A stretch of DNA of 64,000 bases from Burkholderia plantarii (GTDB lineage: Bacteria > Pseudomonadota > Gammaproteobacteria > Burkholderiales > Burkholderiaceae). The stretch covers positions 2,914,001 to 2,978,000 of the forward strand of contig NZ_CP007212.1 of assembly GCF_001411805.1 (NCBI RefSeq), written 5' to 3'. The notes beneath the pieces were generated by a model. The model did not search any database, had not been told where the DNA came from, and saw only the letters and a program-made list of their open reading frames with translations. This document shows, piece by piece, positions 36,945-45,058 of the stretch. Position numbers and translations under genes: made by a program. Each line of letters starts with the position of its first letter. Position 1 is the stretch's first letter.

Positions 36945-37991
36945 TCAGCCCGCGCGCTGCGCTTCGCCCGGCGTGTGCGGAATTCCCTCGACCGGGCATT
37001 CCGGCGTGCCCGGCATCGGCCGCGTGAGCGCCTCGACGGCCGCGCGCGTCTTCTGCGGATCGGCCACCCAGTCGCGATAGAACGCGAACGGACACTCGGC
37101 CACGCCATGCACGCCGTCGCCCGAATGGATCGTGCCGGTGTAGCCGCGATGCAGCAGCTTGTAGAGGTGGTTCTGCGACTGCATGTTGCGCCGCGCGTCG
37201 CGGATCAGCGGCAGCGACAGCTCGGCGTACTGGATGCCCATCTCCTCCTCGCCGCATTCGCCGAGCGTGCGGCCGTCGAAGCCGATGATCGCGGAATGGC
37301 CGAAGTAGGAATAGACGCCGTCGAAGCCGGCCGCGTTGGCCACCGCCACGTAGGTATTGTTCATCCACGCCATCGCCTTCGACACCAGCACCTGCTGCTC
37401 CTTGGCCGGGTACATGTAGCCCTGGCAGCGCACGATCAGCTCGGCGCCGCGCATCGCGCAGTCGCGCCAGATCTCGGGGTAGTTGCCGTCGTCGCAGATG
37501 ATCAGGCTGATCTTCATGCCCTTCGGGCCGTCGGTCACGTAGGTGCGGTCGCCCGGATACCAGCCTTCCACCGGCGTCCACGGCATGATCTTGCGGTACT
37601 TCTGGACGATCTCGCCGTGGTTGTCGATCAGGATCAGCGTGTTGTACGGCGCCTTGGCCGGGTGCTGCTCGTGGCGCTCGCCGGTGATCGAGAACACGCC
37701 CCAGACGTTGGCCTGCCGGCAGGCCGCCGAGAACACCTCGGTCTCGGCGCCGGGAACGGTCGAGGCGGTCTCGAGCATCTCGGCTTCGTCGTACATGATG
37801 CCGTGCGTCGAATACTCGGGGAAGATCACGAGATCCATCCCGGGCAGCCCGCGTTTCATGCCGATCAGCATCTCGCCGATCGCGCGCGCGTTGTCGAGGA
37901 CCTCGGCGCGCGTGTGCAGACGCGGCATCCGGTAGTTGACCACCGCCACGCCCACGCTGTCGCGGCTGCTCGAAATATCTCCATGTCGCAT
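36945..37991 (-). CDS. amiE: Aliphatic amidase
   Basis: 348 residues, close to Pseudomonas AmiE (346). It hydrolyses short aliphatic amides such as acetamide and propionamide to the acid and ammonia in the cytosol. The nitrilase-fold catalytic triad falls at the canonical numbers: Glu59 (VIFPEYST), Lys134 (QKYRKIMP) and Cys166 ([12 protein letters not shown]). The start [20 protein letters not shown] matches the family exactly. It is the last gene of the leftward amide operon, 100 bp after fmdB. Confidence 0.98.
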   Translation of the reverse strand: MRHGDISSSRDSVGVAVVNYRMPRLHTRAEVLDNARAIGEMLIGMKRGLPGMDLVIFPEYSTHGIMYDEAEMLETASTVPGAETEVFSAACRQANVWGVFSITGERHEQHPAKAPYNTLILIDNHGEIVQKYRKIMPWTPVEGWYPGDRTYVTDGPKGMKISLIICDDGNYPEIWRDCAMRGAELIVRCQGYMYPAKEQQVLVSKAMAWMNNTYVAVANAAGFDGVYSYFGHSAIIGFDGRTLGECGEEEMGIQYAELSLPLIRDARRNMQSQNHLYKLLHRGYTGTIHSGDGVHGVAECPFAFYRDWVADPQKTRAAVEALTRPMPGTPECPVEGIPHTPGEAQRAG

Positions 37992-38092
37992 GCTGTGCTC
38001 CGTTGCTCGGTTCGCTTCGCGCGACGCCGATGGCTGGCGCCGCGCCTTCGGCCGGCCGCGTCCGGCATGCGCCGGCGCGGCCGGGTTTCGCT

Positions 38093-38467
38093 TCAGTGGC
38101 TGATCATCCAGGGGCGCCCGGCAGGCCGCTTCAGGCCGCCGCCCGCCGCGCCGCCCGGGCCACCGCTCGGCCCGCTGCCCCCGCTCGCGCCGGCCAGCGA
38201 CACGCGCCGGCCCGAACAGCAGCCGCAGCCGGCGCCATGCCGCGCCGCGCCTGGCTGGCCCGACTGGCGCGGCGCATGCGCGGCACGCTCGTTGGTGGCA
38301 TGCGCGATGCGCCGCTCGCCCGACATCAGCGCGAGCGACGGCGCGCTCACCAACCGCGCGGCGGCCGTGCCGCAGGCGGGGCACAGCGCGGGCCGGTCGC
38401 GCTCGGCGATCGGGCGCAGGGCCGCGAACGGCCCGCAGGTGTCGCAATGGAAGTCGTAGATCGGCAT
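38093..38467 (-). CDS. fmdB: FmdB-family zinc-ribbon protein
   Basis: 124 residues. The first half is a CxxC...CxxC zinc ribbon: [20 protein letters not shown] and [20 protein letters not shown], as in FmdB regulatory proteins. The second half is Ala/Gly/Ser-rich with a further CGCC pair and looks unstructured. FmdB homologues are encoded next to formamidase genes and were proposed as regulators; the molecular role is not settled. Here it follows fmdA by 47 bp and precedes amiE. Confidence 0.88.
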   Translation of the reverse strand: MPIYDFHCDTCGPFAALRPIAERDRPALCPACGTAAARLVSAPSLALMSGERRIAHATNERAAHAPRQSGQPGAARHGAGCGCCSGRRVSLAGASGGSGPSGGPGGAAGGGLKRPAGRPWMISH

Positions 38468-38514
38468 GCTGGCTCCTTCGGCTTGGCCGGTGCGGATGGA
38501 CCGCGCTCGCGCGC

Positions 38515-39753
38515 TCAGGCTTTCGCGAGGTCGTGGGAGATCGGCAGGTCGACCTCGCCCGTCACGTGGCGGATCGGCCCCTCGGCGTTCGGACGGATGT
38601 CGAAGTCGAAGATGCCGGTGGGCAGCCACAGCGTGGCGCAGGCGTTCGGGATGTCGACCACGCCGCTGATGTGCCCCTGCACCGGCGCGCAGCCGAGCAG
38701 CGAGTAGGCCTGCGCGCCCGAGTAGCCGAACTTCTTCAGATACTCGATCGCGTTCAGGCAGGCCTGCCGGTAGGCCACGGTGACGTCGAGGTAATGCTGG
38801 CCGCCCGACTCGTCCACCGAGATGCCCTCGAAGATCAGGTAGTCGTTGTAGGCCGGCGTGATCGGGCTCGGCTGAAACACCGGGTTGCGGATCCCGTACT
38901 TCGCCATGCCGCCCTTGATCAGGTTCACGCGCATGTGGACCCAGCCCGCCATCTCGATCGCGCCGCAGAACGTGATCTCGCCGTCGCCCTGGCTGAAGTG
39001 CAGGTCGCCCACCGACAGCCCCGCGCCGTCCACGTAGACCGGGAAGAACACCTTCGAGCCGCGCGACAGATCCTTGATGTCGCAATTGCCGCCGTGCTCG
39101 CGCGGCGGCACGGTGCGCGCGCCCTCGGCCGCGGCCTTTGCCTTCGCGTCGCCGGCGAGGCTGCCCAGGTGCGCGGTGGCCGCGAACGGCGGGTTCGCGA
39201 GCGGCGGCACGCGTGCCGGGTCGGTCGCGATCAACCCGGTCTCGCGCGCGTTCCAGGTCTCGAGCAGCTTCGGATCGGGCAGGCAGCCGATCAGCCCGGG
39301 ATGGATCAGCCCGGCGAAGTTCACGCCCGGGATGTGGCGCGAACTCGTGTAGAGGCCGTGGAAATCCCAGATCGATTTCTGCGCGGACGGGAAATGGTCG
39401 GTCAGGAAGCCGCCGCCGTTGGTCTTCGAGAAGAAGCCGTTGAAGCCCCACTGGCTGTCGGCCTTCGCGCCGATGTCGAGCAGGTCCACCACCAGCAGGT
39501 CGCCGGGCTCGGCGCCCTTCACGCCCACCGGGCCGGACAGGAAATGGACGATCGACAGGTCGATGTCGCGCACGTCGTCGGCGCTGTCGTCGTTCTTGAT
39601 GAAGCCGCCGGTCCAGTCGTAGGTCTCGAGCACGAAGTCGTCGCCGGGGTTCACCCAGCACGCCATCGGAATGTCGGGGTGCCAGCGGTTGTGGACTTGC
39701 GCGTTCTCGTAGGCGGACTGGTTCAGGTCGACCTGGATCAGGGTGTCGGGCAT
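38515..39753 (-). CDS. fmdA: Formamidase
   Basis: 412 residues, similar to Methylophilus FmdA (407). It hydrolyses formamide (and more slowly other short amides) to formate and ammonia. The acetamidase/formamidase fold is recognised by [60 protein letters not shown], and [20 protein letters not shown]. The ATG at 39751-39753 has GAGGAG 8 nt upstream. It lies between the transporter genes and fmdB, so uptake and hydrolysis are coupled in one operon. Confidence 0.97.
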   Translation of the reverse strand: MPDTLIQVDLNQSAYENAQVHNRWHPDIPMACWVNPGDDFVLETYDWTGGFIKNDDSADDVRDIDLSIVHFLSGPVGVKGAEPGDLLVVDLLDIGAKADSQWGFNGFFSKTNGGGFLTDHFPSAQKSIWDFHGLYTSSRHIPGVNFAGLIHPGLIGCLPDPKLLETWNARETGLIATDPARVPPLANPPFAATAHLGSLAGDAKAKAAAEGARTVPPREHGGNCDIKDLSRGSKVFFPVYVDGAGLSVGDLHFSQGDGEITFCGAIEMAGWVHMRVNLIKGGMAKYGIRNPVFQPSPITPAYNDYLIFEGISVDESGGQHYLDVTVAYRQACLNAIEYLKKFGYSGAQAYSLLGCAPVQGHISGVVDIPNACATLWLPTGIFDFDIRPNAEGPIRHVTGEVDLPISHDLAKA

Positions 39754-39871
39754 CTCGCACGCTCCTCGGTTGTCGGGTGCAGTCAAGCGGTTGGAAATCG
39801 GTTGGAAAGCGGGTGCAAAGCCGCCGGAGTCCGGCGCGCGGCATCAAGCGCTCCGCGCCGGCCGCGCGGCC

Positions 39872-40561
39872 TCAGACGGACAGGTACTCGCGAATCCGCC
39901 CCGTGTCGCCGGCCTCGCGCGTACTCTGGTGGACGAAGCGGCCGCCCTCGATCACGAACAGGCGGTCGGCCACCTCCAGCGCGAAGCTCAGCACCTGCTC
40001 GGACACCACGATCGCGATGTCGCGCGTGGCGCGGATCTGGTTCAGCGCCTTCGCGATGTCCTTGATCACCGAGGGCTGGATGCCCTCGGTGGGTTCGTCG
40101 AGCAGCAGCACCTTCGGATCGGTGGCGAGCGCGCGCGCGATCGCGAGCTGCTGCTGCTGGCCGCCGGACAGGTTGCCGCCGCGCCGCCGGCGCATGTCGA
40201 ACAGCACCGGGAACAGCGCGTAGAGATCGTCGGGCACGTGCTGCGATTTCGCGTTCTCGAGGCCGGTGCGGATGTTCTCCTCCACCGTCAGCGAGGCGAA
40301 GATCTGCCGGCCCTGTGGCACGTAGCCGATGCCCTTGGCGACGCGCCGGTAGCTCTCGTCCCTCGAGACGTCGGCGCCGCCGACCTTCACGGTGCCGCGG
40401 CTGGCCGGCAGCATGCCGATCAGCGCCTTGAACAGCGTGGTCTTGCCCATGCCGTTGCGCCCCATCACCGCGACGCTTTCACGGTTCGCGACCGAGAAGC
40501 CGATGCCGTGCAGCACCTCGCTCTGGCCATAACTGACGACGAGATCGTCGACTTCGAGCAT
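39872..40561 (-). CDS. urtE: Urea/short-chain amide ABC transporter ATPase, UrtE-like
   Basis: 229 residues. A LivF-type ATPase: Walker A MGRNGMGKTTLFKAL, Q-loop VPQGRQIFASLTVEENI, signature LSGGQQQQLAIARALA, Walker B VLLLDEPTEGIQ and VVSEQVL in place of the switch-His region, as usual for UrtE. GGAGGA lies before the ATG. It is one of the two ATPases of the importer, acting with UrtD and the permeases UrtBC at the inner membrane. The name follows the urea system; the neighbours fmdA and amiE argue for short amides as substrates (FmdDEF-type). Confidence 0.93.
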   Translation of the reverse strand: MLEVDDLVVSYGQSEVLHGIGFSVANRESVAVMGRNGMGKTTLFKALIGMLPASRGTVKVGGADVSRDESYRRVAKGIGYVPQGRQIFASLTVEENIRTGLENAKSQHVPDDLYALFPVLFDMRRRRGGNLSGGQQQQLAIARALATDPKVLLLDEPTEGIQPSVIKDIAKALNQIRATRDIAIVVSEQVLSFALEVADRLFVIEGGRFVHQSTREAGDTGRIREYLSV

Positions 40562-40599
40562 GTTGGTTTCCTCCAGCGTGGCCGAACCGGCGTGCCGGT

Positions 40600-41343
40600 T
40601 CAATGGCCGAGATAGACGTCGATCACGCGCGGGTCGGCCTGCACCTTCGCCATCGGCCCCTCGGCGAGAATCCTTCCCTGGTGCATCACCGTGACCTTGT
40701 GCGCGATGCGCTCGACGAACGCCATGTCGTGCTCGATCACGATCATCGAGCGCTGCCGGCAGATGCGCGCCAGCAGCTCGGCGGTGATCTCGCGCTCCTT
40801 CACGCTCATGCCGGCGATCGGCTCGTCGAGCATCAGCAGCTCCGGGTCCTGCATCAGCAGCATGCCGATCTCGAGCCACTGCTTCTGGCCGTGCGAGAGC
40901 AGCCCCGCCTCGAGATCGAGCGCGGCGCCGAGCCCGATCTCGTCGGCCACCGCCCGCACGCGGTCGATCACCTCGCTGTCGAGCCGGAACGCCAGCGCGC
41001 CGAACACGCCGCGCCCGCGCGGGAACGACACTTCCAGGTTCTGCGCGACCGAGAGGTTCTCGTAGATCGACGGCGTCTGGAACTTGCGGCCGATGCCCTT
41101 GCGCACGCGCCGGAATTCGGCGAGGCGCGTGATCTCCTCGTTGCGGAACTTGATGCTGCCGGCGGTTTCGCGGGTGCGGCCGCAGATCAGGTCGAGCAGC
41201 GTGGTCTTGCCGGCGCCGTTCGGGCCGATCACCACGCGCAGCTCGCCGCGCTCGAGGTAGAGGTTCAGCGCGTCGATCGCCTTGAAGCCGTCGAACGAGA
41301 CGGTCAGGTCCTCGACCGCGAGCAGGAAGTCGGTATTGCTCAT
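40600..41343 (-). CDS. urtD: Urea/short-chain amide ABC transporter ATPase, UrtD-like
   Basis: 247 residues. LivG-type ATPase: Walker A IGPNGAGKTTLLDLICG, FQTPSIYENLSVAQNLEVSF, signature LSHGQKQWLEIGMLL (the altered SHGQ form characteristic of UrtD), Walker B LLMLDEPIAGMS and the switch His in VIEHDMAFVE. I start at the ATG at 41341-41343, which has GGAGG 7 nt upstream; the preceding ATG at 41347-41349 overlaps the urtC stop (ATGA) but lies too close to the ribosome site. Confidence 0.93.
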   Translation of the reverse strand: MSNTDFLLAVEDLTVSFDGFKAIDALNLYLERGELRVVIGPNGAGKTTLLDLICGRTRETAGSIKFRNEEITRLAEFRRVRKGIGRKFQTPSIYENLSVAQNLEVSFPRGRGVFGALAFRLDSEVIDRVRAVADEIGLGAALDLEAGLLSHGQKQWLEIGMLLMQDPELLMLDEPIAGMSVKEREITAELLARICRQRSMIVIEHDMAFVERIAHKVTVMHQGRILAEGPMAKVQADPRVIDVYLGH

Positions 41344-41345
41344 CG

Positions 41346-42563
41346 TCATGCCTCCCGTTCGATCGGAGCGGTCGCGTCGGGCGCGGCCGCGCCTTTGTCC
41401 GCCGCGTTGTCCGCGCCCGCCAGCCAGCGACGCAGACGCCCGCGCAAGTGGGCCTCATAAAGCCCCGCCAGACCGTTCGGGAACGCCATCACCACGCCGA
41501 TGAACATCGCCGCCATCAGGAACAGCCAGAGGTTCGGCAGGCTCTCCGAGAACCAGGTCTTGCCGAGGTTGACGAGGATCGTGCCGAGCACCGCGCCCGC
41601 CACCGACATGCGCCCGCCCACCGCCGCGTAGATCACCATCTCGATCGACGGCACGATGCCGACGAACGACGGCGACATGAAGCCCACCTGCAGCGTGAAC
41701 ATCGCGCCGCCCACCGCCGCGAGCAGCGCCGCGACGCAGAACGCGAACACCTTGAACATCGCGACGTCGTAGCCCGAGAAGCGCACCCGGTCCTCCTTGT
41801 CGCGCATCGCCAGCAGCAGCGTGCCGAGCTTGCCGCGCTGGATCCAGCGGCAGGCCAGCATGGCCGCGATCAAGAGCGCCGCGTTGACGAAATACAGCAC
41901 GTATTTCGCCTGGTTCGACTGGATGCTCCAGCCGAGCAGCGTGCGCAGGTCGGTGATGCCGTTCACGCCGCCCGTGAAGCCCTGCTGGCCGATGATCAGC
42001 ACCGACAGGATCAGCGCCACCGCCTGCGTGATGATCGCGAAGTAGACACCGCCCACGCGCCGCTTGAACATCGCGAAGCCGATCACGAACGCGAGCGCGG
42101 TGGGCACCACCAGCACCGCCAGGATCGCGAACGGCAGCGAGTGGAACGGCTTCCACCAGAACGGCAGCGCCGTGAGCTGGTTCCAGTCCATGAAGTCGGG
42201 GATGCCGGGCGTGGTCTGGGTCTTCGTCGAGACCGGATCGGACGCCTCCAGCTTCAGGAACATCGCCATCGCGTAGCCGCCCAGGCCGAAGAACACGCCC
42301 TGCCCGAGGCTCAGCACGCCACCGTAGCCCCACGCGATCACGAGCCCGATCGCGACGAACGCATAGGTCAGGTACTTGCCCATCATGCCGAGCCGGAACG
42401 GATCGAGCGCGAGCGGAAACACCACGACGATCACGAGCGCGAGCAGCGCGATGCCGGCATAGCCGGAATGCTCGGCGCGCCGAGCCAGCGCGCGCCAGCC
42501 GCCCGGCGAACGCACGCCGGCGGGCGCGGCGCCCCCGCCCGCGGCGGATTGGATGGGTTCCAT
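41346..42563 (-). CDS. urtC: Urea/short-chain amide ABC transporter permease, UrtC-like
   Basis: 405 residues, LivM-type inner-membrane permease with about ten helices. YLTYAFVAIGLVIAWGYGGV, LSLGQGVFFGLGGYAMAMFL and TQTTPGIPDFMDWNQLTALP are UrtC-specific segments; the EAA-like loop RDKEDRVRFSGYDVAMFKVF couples to the ATPases. The C-terminal Ala/Asp-rich tail is short and disordered. Its stop overlaps the first possible urtD start. Confidence 0.94.
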   Translation of the reverse strand: MEPIQSAAGGGAAPAGVRSPGGWRALARRAEHSGYAGIALLALVIVVVFPLALDPFRLGMMGKYLTYAFVAIGLVIAWGYGGVLSLGQGVFFGLGGYAMAMFLKLEASDPVSTKTQTTPGIPDFMDWNQLTALPFWWKPFHSLPFAILAVLVVPTALAFVIGFAMFKRRVGGVYFAIITQAVALILSVLIIGQQGFTGGVNGITDLRTLLGWSIQSNQAKYVLYFVNAALLIAAMLACRWIQRGKLGTLLLAMRDKEDRVRFSGYDVAMFKVFAFCVAALLAAVGGAMFTLQVGFMSPSFVGIVPSIEMVIYAAVGGRMSVAGAVLGTILVNLGKTWFSESLPNLWLFLMAAMFIGVVMAFPNGLAGLYEAHLRGRLRRWLAGADNAADKGAAAPDATAPIEREA

Positions 42564-42609
42564 GGTCCTCTCCGTAGAAACGATTGAACGAGTGCCGGCA
42601 CGGCGCGCC

Positions 42610-43527
42610 TCAGGCGCGGCGCACCTTCGAGGCGAACAGCCCCTGCGGGCGCAGCATCAGGATGATCACGACGGTCAGCAGCGTCAGCACGCGCGCCGTC
42701 GAGCCCGACAGGAAGAACTCGCTGACCGACTGCATCTGCGCGATGCCGAACGCCGAGGCCACGGTGCCGAGCAGGCTCGCCGCGCCGCCGAACGTGACCA
42801 CCAGGAACGAGTCGACGATGTAGAGCGAGCCGCTGGTCGGCCCGGTCGAGCCGATCGCCGTGAACGCGGCACCGGCCACGCCGGCCACGCCGCAGCCGAT
42901 CGCGAACGTCATGCGGTCGGTGAGCCGCGTGTTGATGCCGGCGGCGTTCGCCATCGGCCGGTTCGCGACCGTGGCCCGCACCCGCAGCCCCCAGCGCGAG
43001 CGATACAGCGCGAGCAGCAGGCCGCCCGTCATCACCAGCGCGAGCCCCATCACGAACATGCCGCTGACGGGGATGTCGAGCCCCTGCGACGGCTCCCACG
43101 AGCCCATCAGCCAGTCCGGCAGCGCCGGGCTGACCTCCTTCGGCCCGAAGGTCGAGCGGAACACCTGCTGCATGCCGAGGCTCAGGCCCCAGGTGGCGAG
43201 CAGCGTGTCGAGCGGACGCCGGTACAGATGGCGGATCAGCGCCCATTCGGCGAGCCAGCCCGCCGCGAACGCGAGGCCGAACGCGGCCACGATCGCGACG
43301 AAGAAATAGACCGGCGTGAGCGCGTGCCAGACGTTCTGCGCGAACCACGAGAACAGGTAGACGGTATAGGCGCCGATCGTCATGAACTCGCCGTGCGCCA
43401 TGTTGATCACGCCCATCTGGCCGAAGATCACGGCCAGGCCGAGGCCCATCAGCAGCAGGACGCTGAACAGGCTCAGGCCGGCGAAGCCCTGCATCAGCGT
43501 GATATTGAAAATGTCGGTGGCGGACAT
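42610..43527 (-). CDS. urtB: Urea/short-chain amide ABC transporter permease, UrtB-like
   Basis: 305 residues, LivH-type permease. MQGFAGLSLFSVLLLMGLGL, GQMGVINMAHGEFMTIGAYT and RATVANRPMANAAGINTRLT mark the UrtB branch. GAGGAGGC lies ahead of the ATG. With UrtC it forms the membrane channel for the amide or urea delivered by the binding protein. A 305-residue form, without the long N-terminal extension of some cyanobacterial UrtB proteins. Confidence 0.94.
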   Translation of the reverse strand: MSATDIFNITLMQGFAGLSLFSVLLLMGLGLAVIFGQMGVINMAHGEFMTIGAYTVYLFSWFAQNVWHALTPVYFFVAIVAAFGLAFAAGWLAEWALIRHLYRRPLDTLLATWGLSLGMQQVFRSTFGPKEVSPALPDWLMGSWEPSQGLDIPVSGMFVMGLALVMTGGLLLALYRSRWGLRVRATVANRPMANAAGINTRLTDRMTFAIGCGVAGVAGAAFTAIGSTGPTSGSLYIVDSFLVVTFGGAASLLGTVASAFGIAQMQSVSEFFLSGSTARVLTLLTVVIILMLRPQGLFASKVRRA

Positions 43528-43609
43528 CGCTAGCCTCCTCGGGCGGATGACGGGGGGAACACGCGCGGCGGCGCATCGCTTCGCATCGCGAAGCGATGCC
43601 GGCGCGCGC

Positions 43610-44881
43610 TTACATGTAGCCCTTCGGGAACGGGTTCGGCTGGATCGGCTCGTTCGACTGCGCGACCACCTTGAACTGCCCGTCCGGCTGCCCCTCGCCG
43701 ATCAGCGAGCGGCTCCAGAGGTGATGGTTCGCGTCCACCTTCGCGTAGCCCTGCGGCGCGTTCTTCAGCTCGATGCCGGCCGAGGCGGCCACCACCTTGT
43801 CCACGTCGAAGCTGCCGGCGCGCTCGCAGGCGGCCTTCCAGATCCACGGGCCGAGATAGGCGGCCTGCGTGACGTCGCCGATCACGGCCTTCTGGCCGTA
43901 GCGCGCCTTGAACGCCTTCACGAAGCTCTGGTTGGTGTCGTTGGCGAGCGACTCGAAATACTTCATCGACGAATAGAAGCCGGCGAAATTCTCGCCGCCG
44001 ATGCCGAGCACCTCGTCCTCGGTGACCGACAGCGTCAGCAGGAACTGCTTGGCCGGCGTGATCCCGGCCGCCTTCAGCTGCTTGTAGAACGCCACGTTCG
44101 AGCCGCCCACCACGGTCGCGAAGATGCAGTCCGGGCGCGCCAGCTTGATCTTGTTCATCAGCGAGTAGAAATCGGTGGTACCGAGCGGGTAGTACTCCTC
44201 GCCCACCACCTTCGCGTGCAGGTGTTGCTCGATGTGGCGGCGCGCGATCTTGTTCGAGGTGCGCGGCCAGATGTAGTCGGAGCCGACCAGGAAGAAGGTC
44301 TTCGCCTTCTTCGTGTTCGAGGCCCAGTCGAGCGCCCAGAGGATCTGCTGAGTCGCCTCCTGGCCCGTGTAGAACACGTTCTTCGACTGCTCCAGCCCTT
44401 CGTAGAAGGTCGGGTAGTAGAGCAGCCCGTTGTCCTTCTCGAAGATCGGCAGCACCGCCTTGCGCGAGGCCGAGGTCCAGCAGCCGAACACGGCCGCCAC
44501 GTGGTCGTTCTCGAGCAGCTTGCGCGACTTCTCGGCGAAGGTCGGCCAGTCGGAGGCGCCGTCCTCCTGGATGATCTGGATCTTGCGGCCGAGCACGCCG
44601 CCCATCGCGTTGATCTGTTCGATCGCGAGGCGCTCGGCCTGGATCGAGCCCGTCTCCGAGATCGCCATGGTGCCGGTGGCCGAGTGCAACTGGCCAACCG
44701 TCACCGTGGTGTCGGTCACCGCCAGCCTGGTGGTATTGACCTTCGCCGTGGGCGGGGTCTGCGCGAACGACGCGCGCGGCAGGCCCAGCGCCATCAGCGG
44801 CGCGGCGGCGAGGCCGCCGATCAGGCGCCGGCGCAGCGACGACGGCGCGCCGTCGTCATCGAATCGATCGTCTACGGGCAT
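43610..44881 (-). CDS. urtA: Urea/short-chain amide ABC transporter substrate-binding protein, UrtA-like
   Basis: 423 residues. An SLRRRLIGGLAAAPLMALGL segment followed by RASFAQT suggests a twin-arginine-type export signal. The mature part is a family 5 (Liv/AmiC-like) binding protein: VTVGQLHSATGTMAISETGS, AAVFGCWTSASRKAVLPIFE and NGLLYYPTFYEGLEQSKNVF, the core of UrtA and FmdD. AAGGAG lies before the ATG at 44879-44881. First gene of the leftward operon; upstream lies an inverted repeat and the divergent sensor-kinase gene. Confidence 0.95.
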   Translation of the reverse strand: MPVDDRFDDDGAPSSLRRRLIGGLAAAPLMALGLPRASFAQTPPTAKVNTTRLAVTDTTVTVGQLHSATGTMAISETGSIQAERLAIEQINAMGGVLGRKIQIIQEDGASDWPTFAEKSRKLLENDHVAAVFGCWTSASRKAVLPIFEKDNGLLYYPTFYEGLEQSKNVFYTGQEATQQILWALDWASNTKKAKTFFLVGSDYIWPRTSNKIARRHIEQHLHAKVVGEEYYPLGTTDFYSLMNKIKLARPDCIFATVVGGSNVAFYKQLKAAGITPAKQFLLTLSVTEDEVLGIGGENFAGFYSSMKYFESLANDTNQSFVKAFKARYGQKAVIGDVTQAAYLGPWIWKAACERAGSFDVDKVVAASAGIELKNAPQGYAKVDANHHLWSRSLIGEGQPDGQFKVVAQSNEPIQPNPFPKGYM

Positions 44882-44963
44882 CACGTTCTCCTTGTCGTGT
44901 CGGTGGCCGGCGGACGGGGCCGGCGCGTGAGGCGAAATGTAGGAAGCCAAATAAACGACCGGA

Positions 44964-44981
44964 ATACGTCGATTGACGTAT
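44964..44981. promoter_or_regulatory. Inverted repeat in the amide-operon/sensor divergent promoter
   Basis: ATACGTC-GATT-GACGTAT has perfect 7-bp arms. It lies 83 bp upstream of the urtA start and 78 bp upstream of the hybrid-sensor start, so one bound response regulator could control both. Spacing suits a NarL/FixJ-type dimer. Confidence 0.6.
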
Positions 44982-45058
44982 GGCCCGGCGCGCGCCTGGA
45001 ATGTAATTTGCATGACGCATCCCGCCCGCCCCGCGCGCACCAATCTGGATCACCCGAG

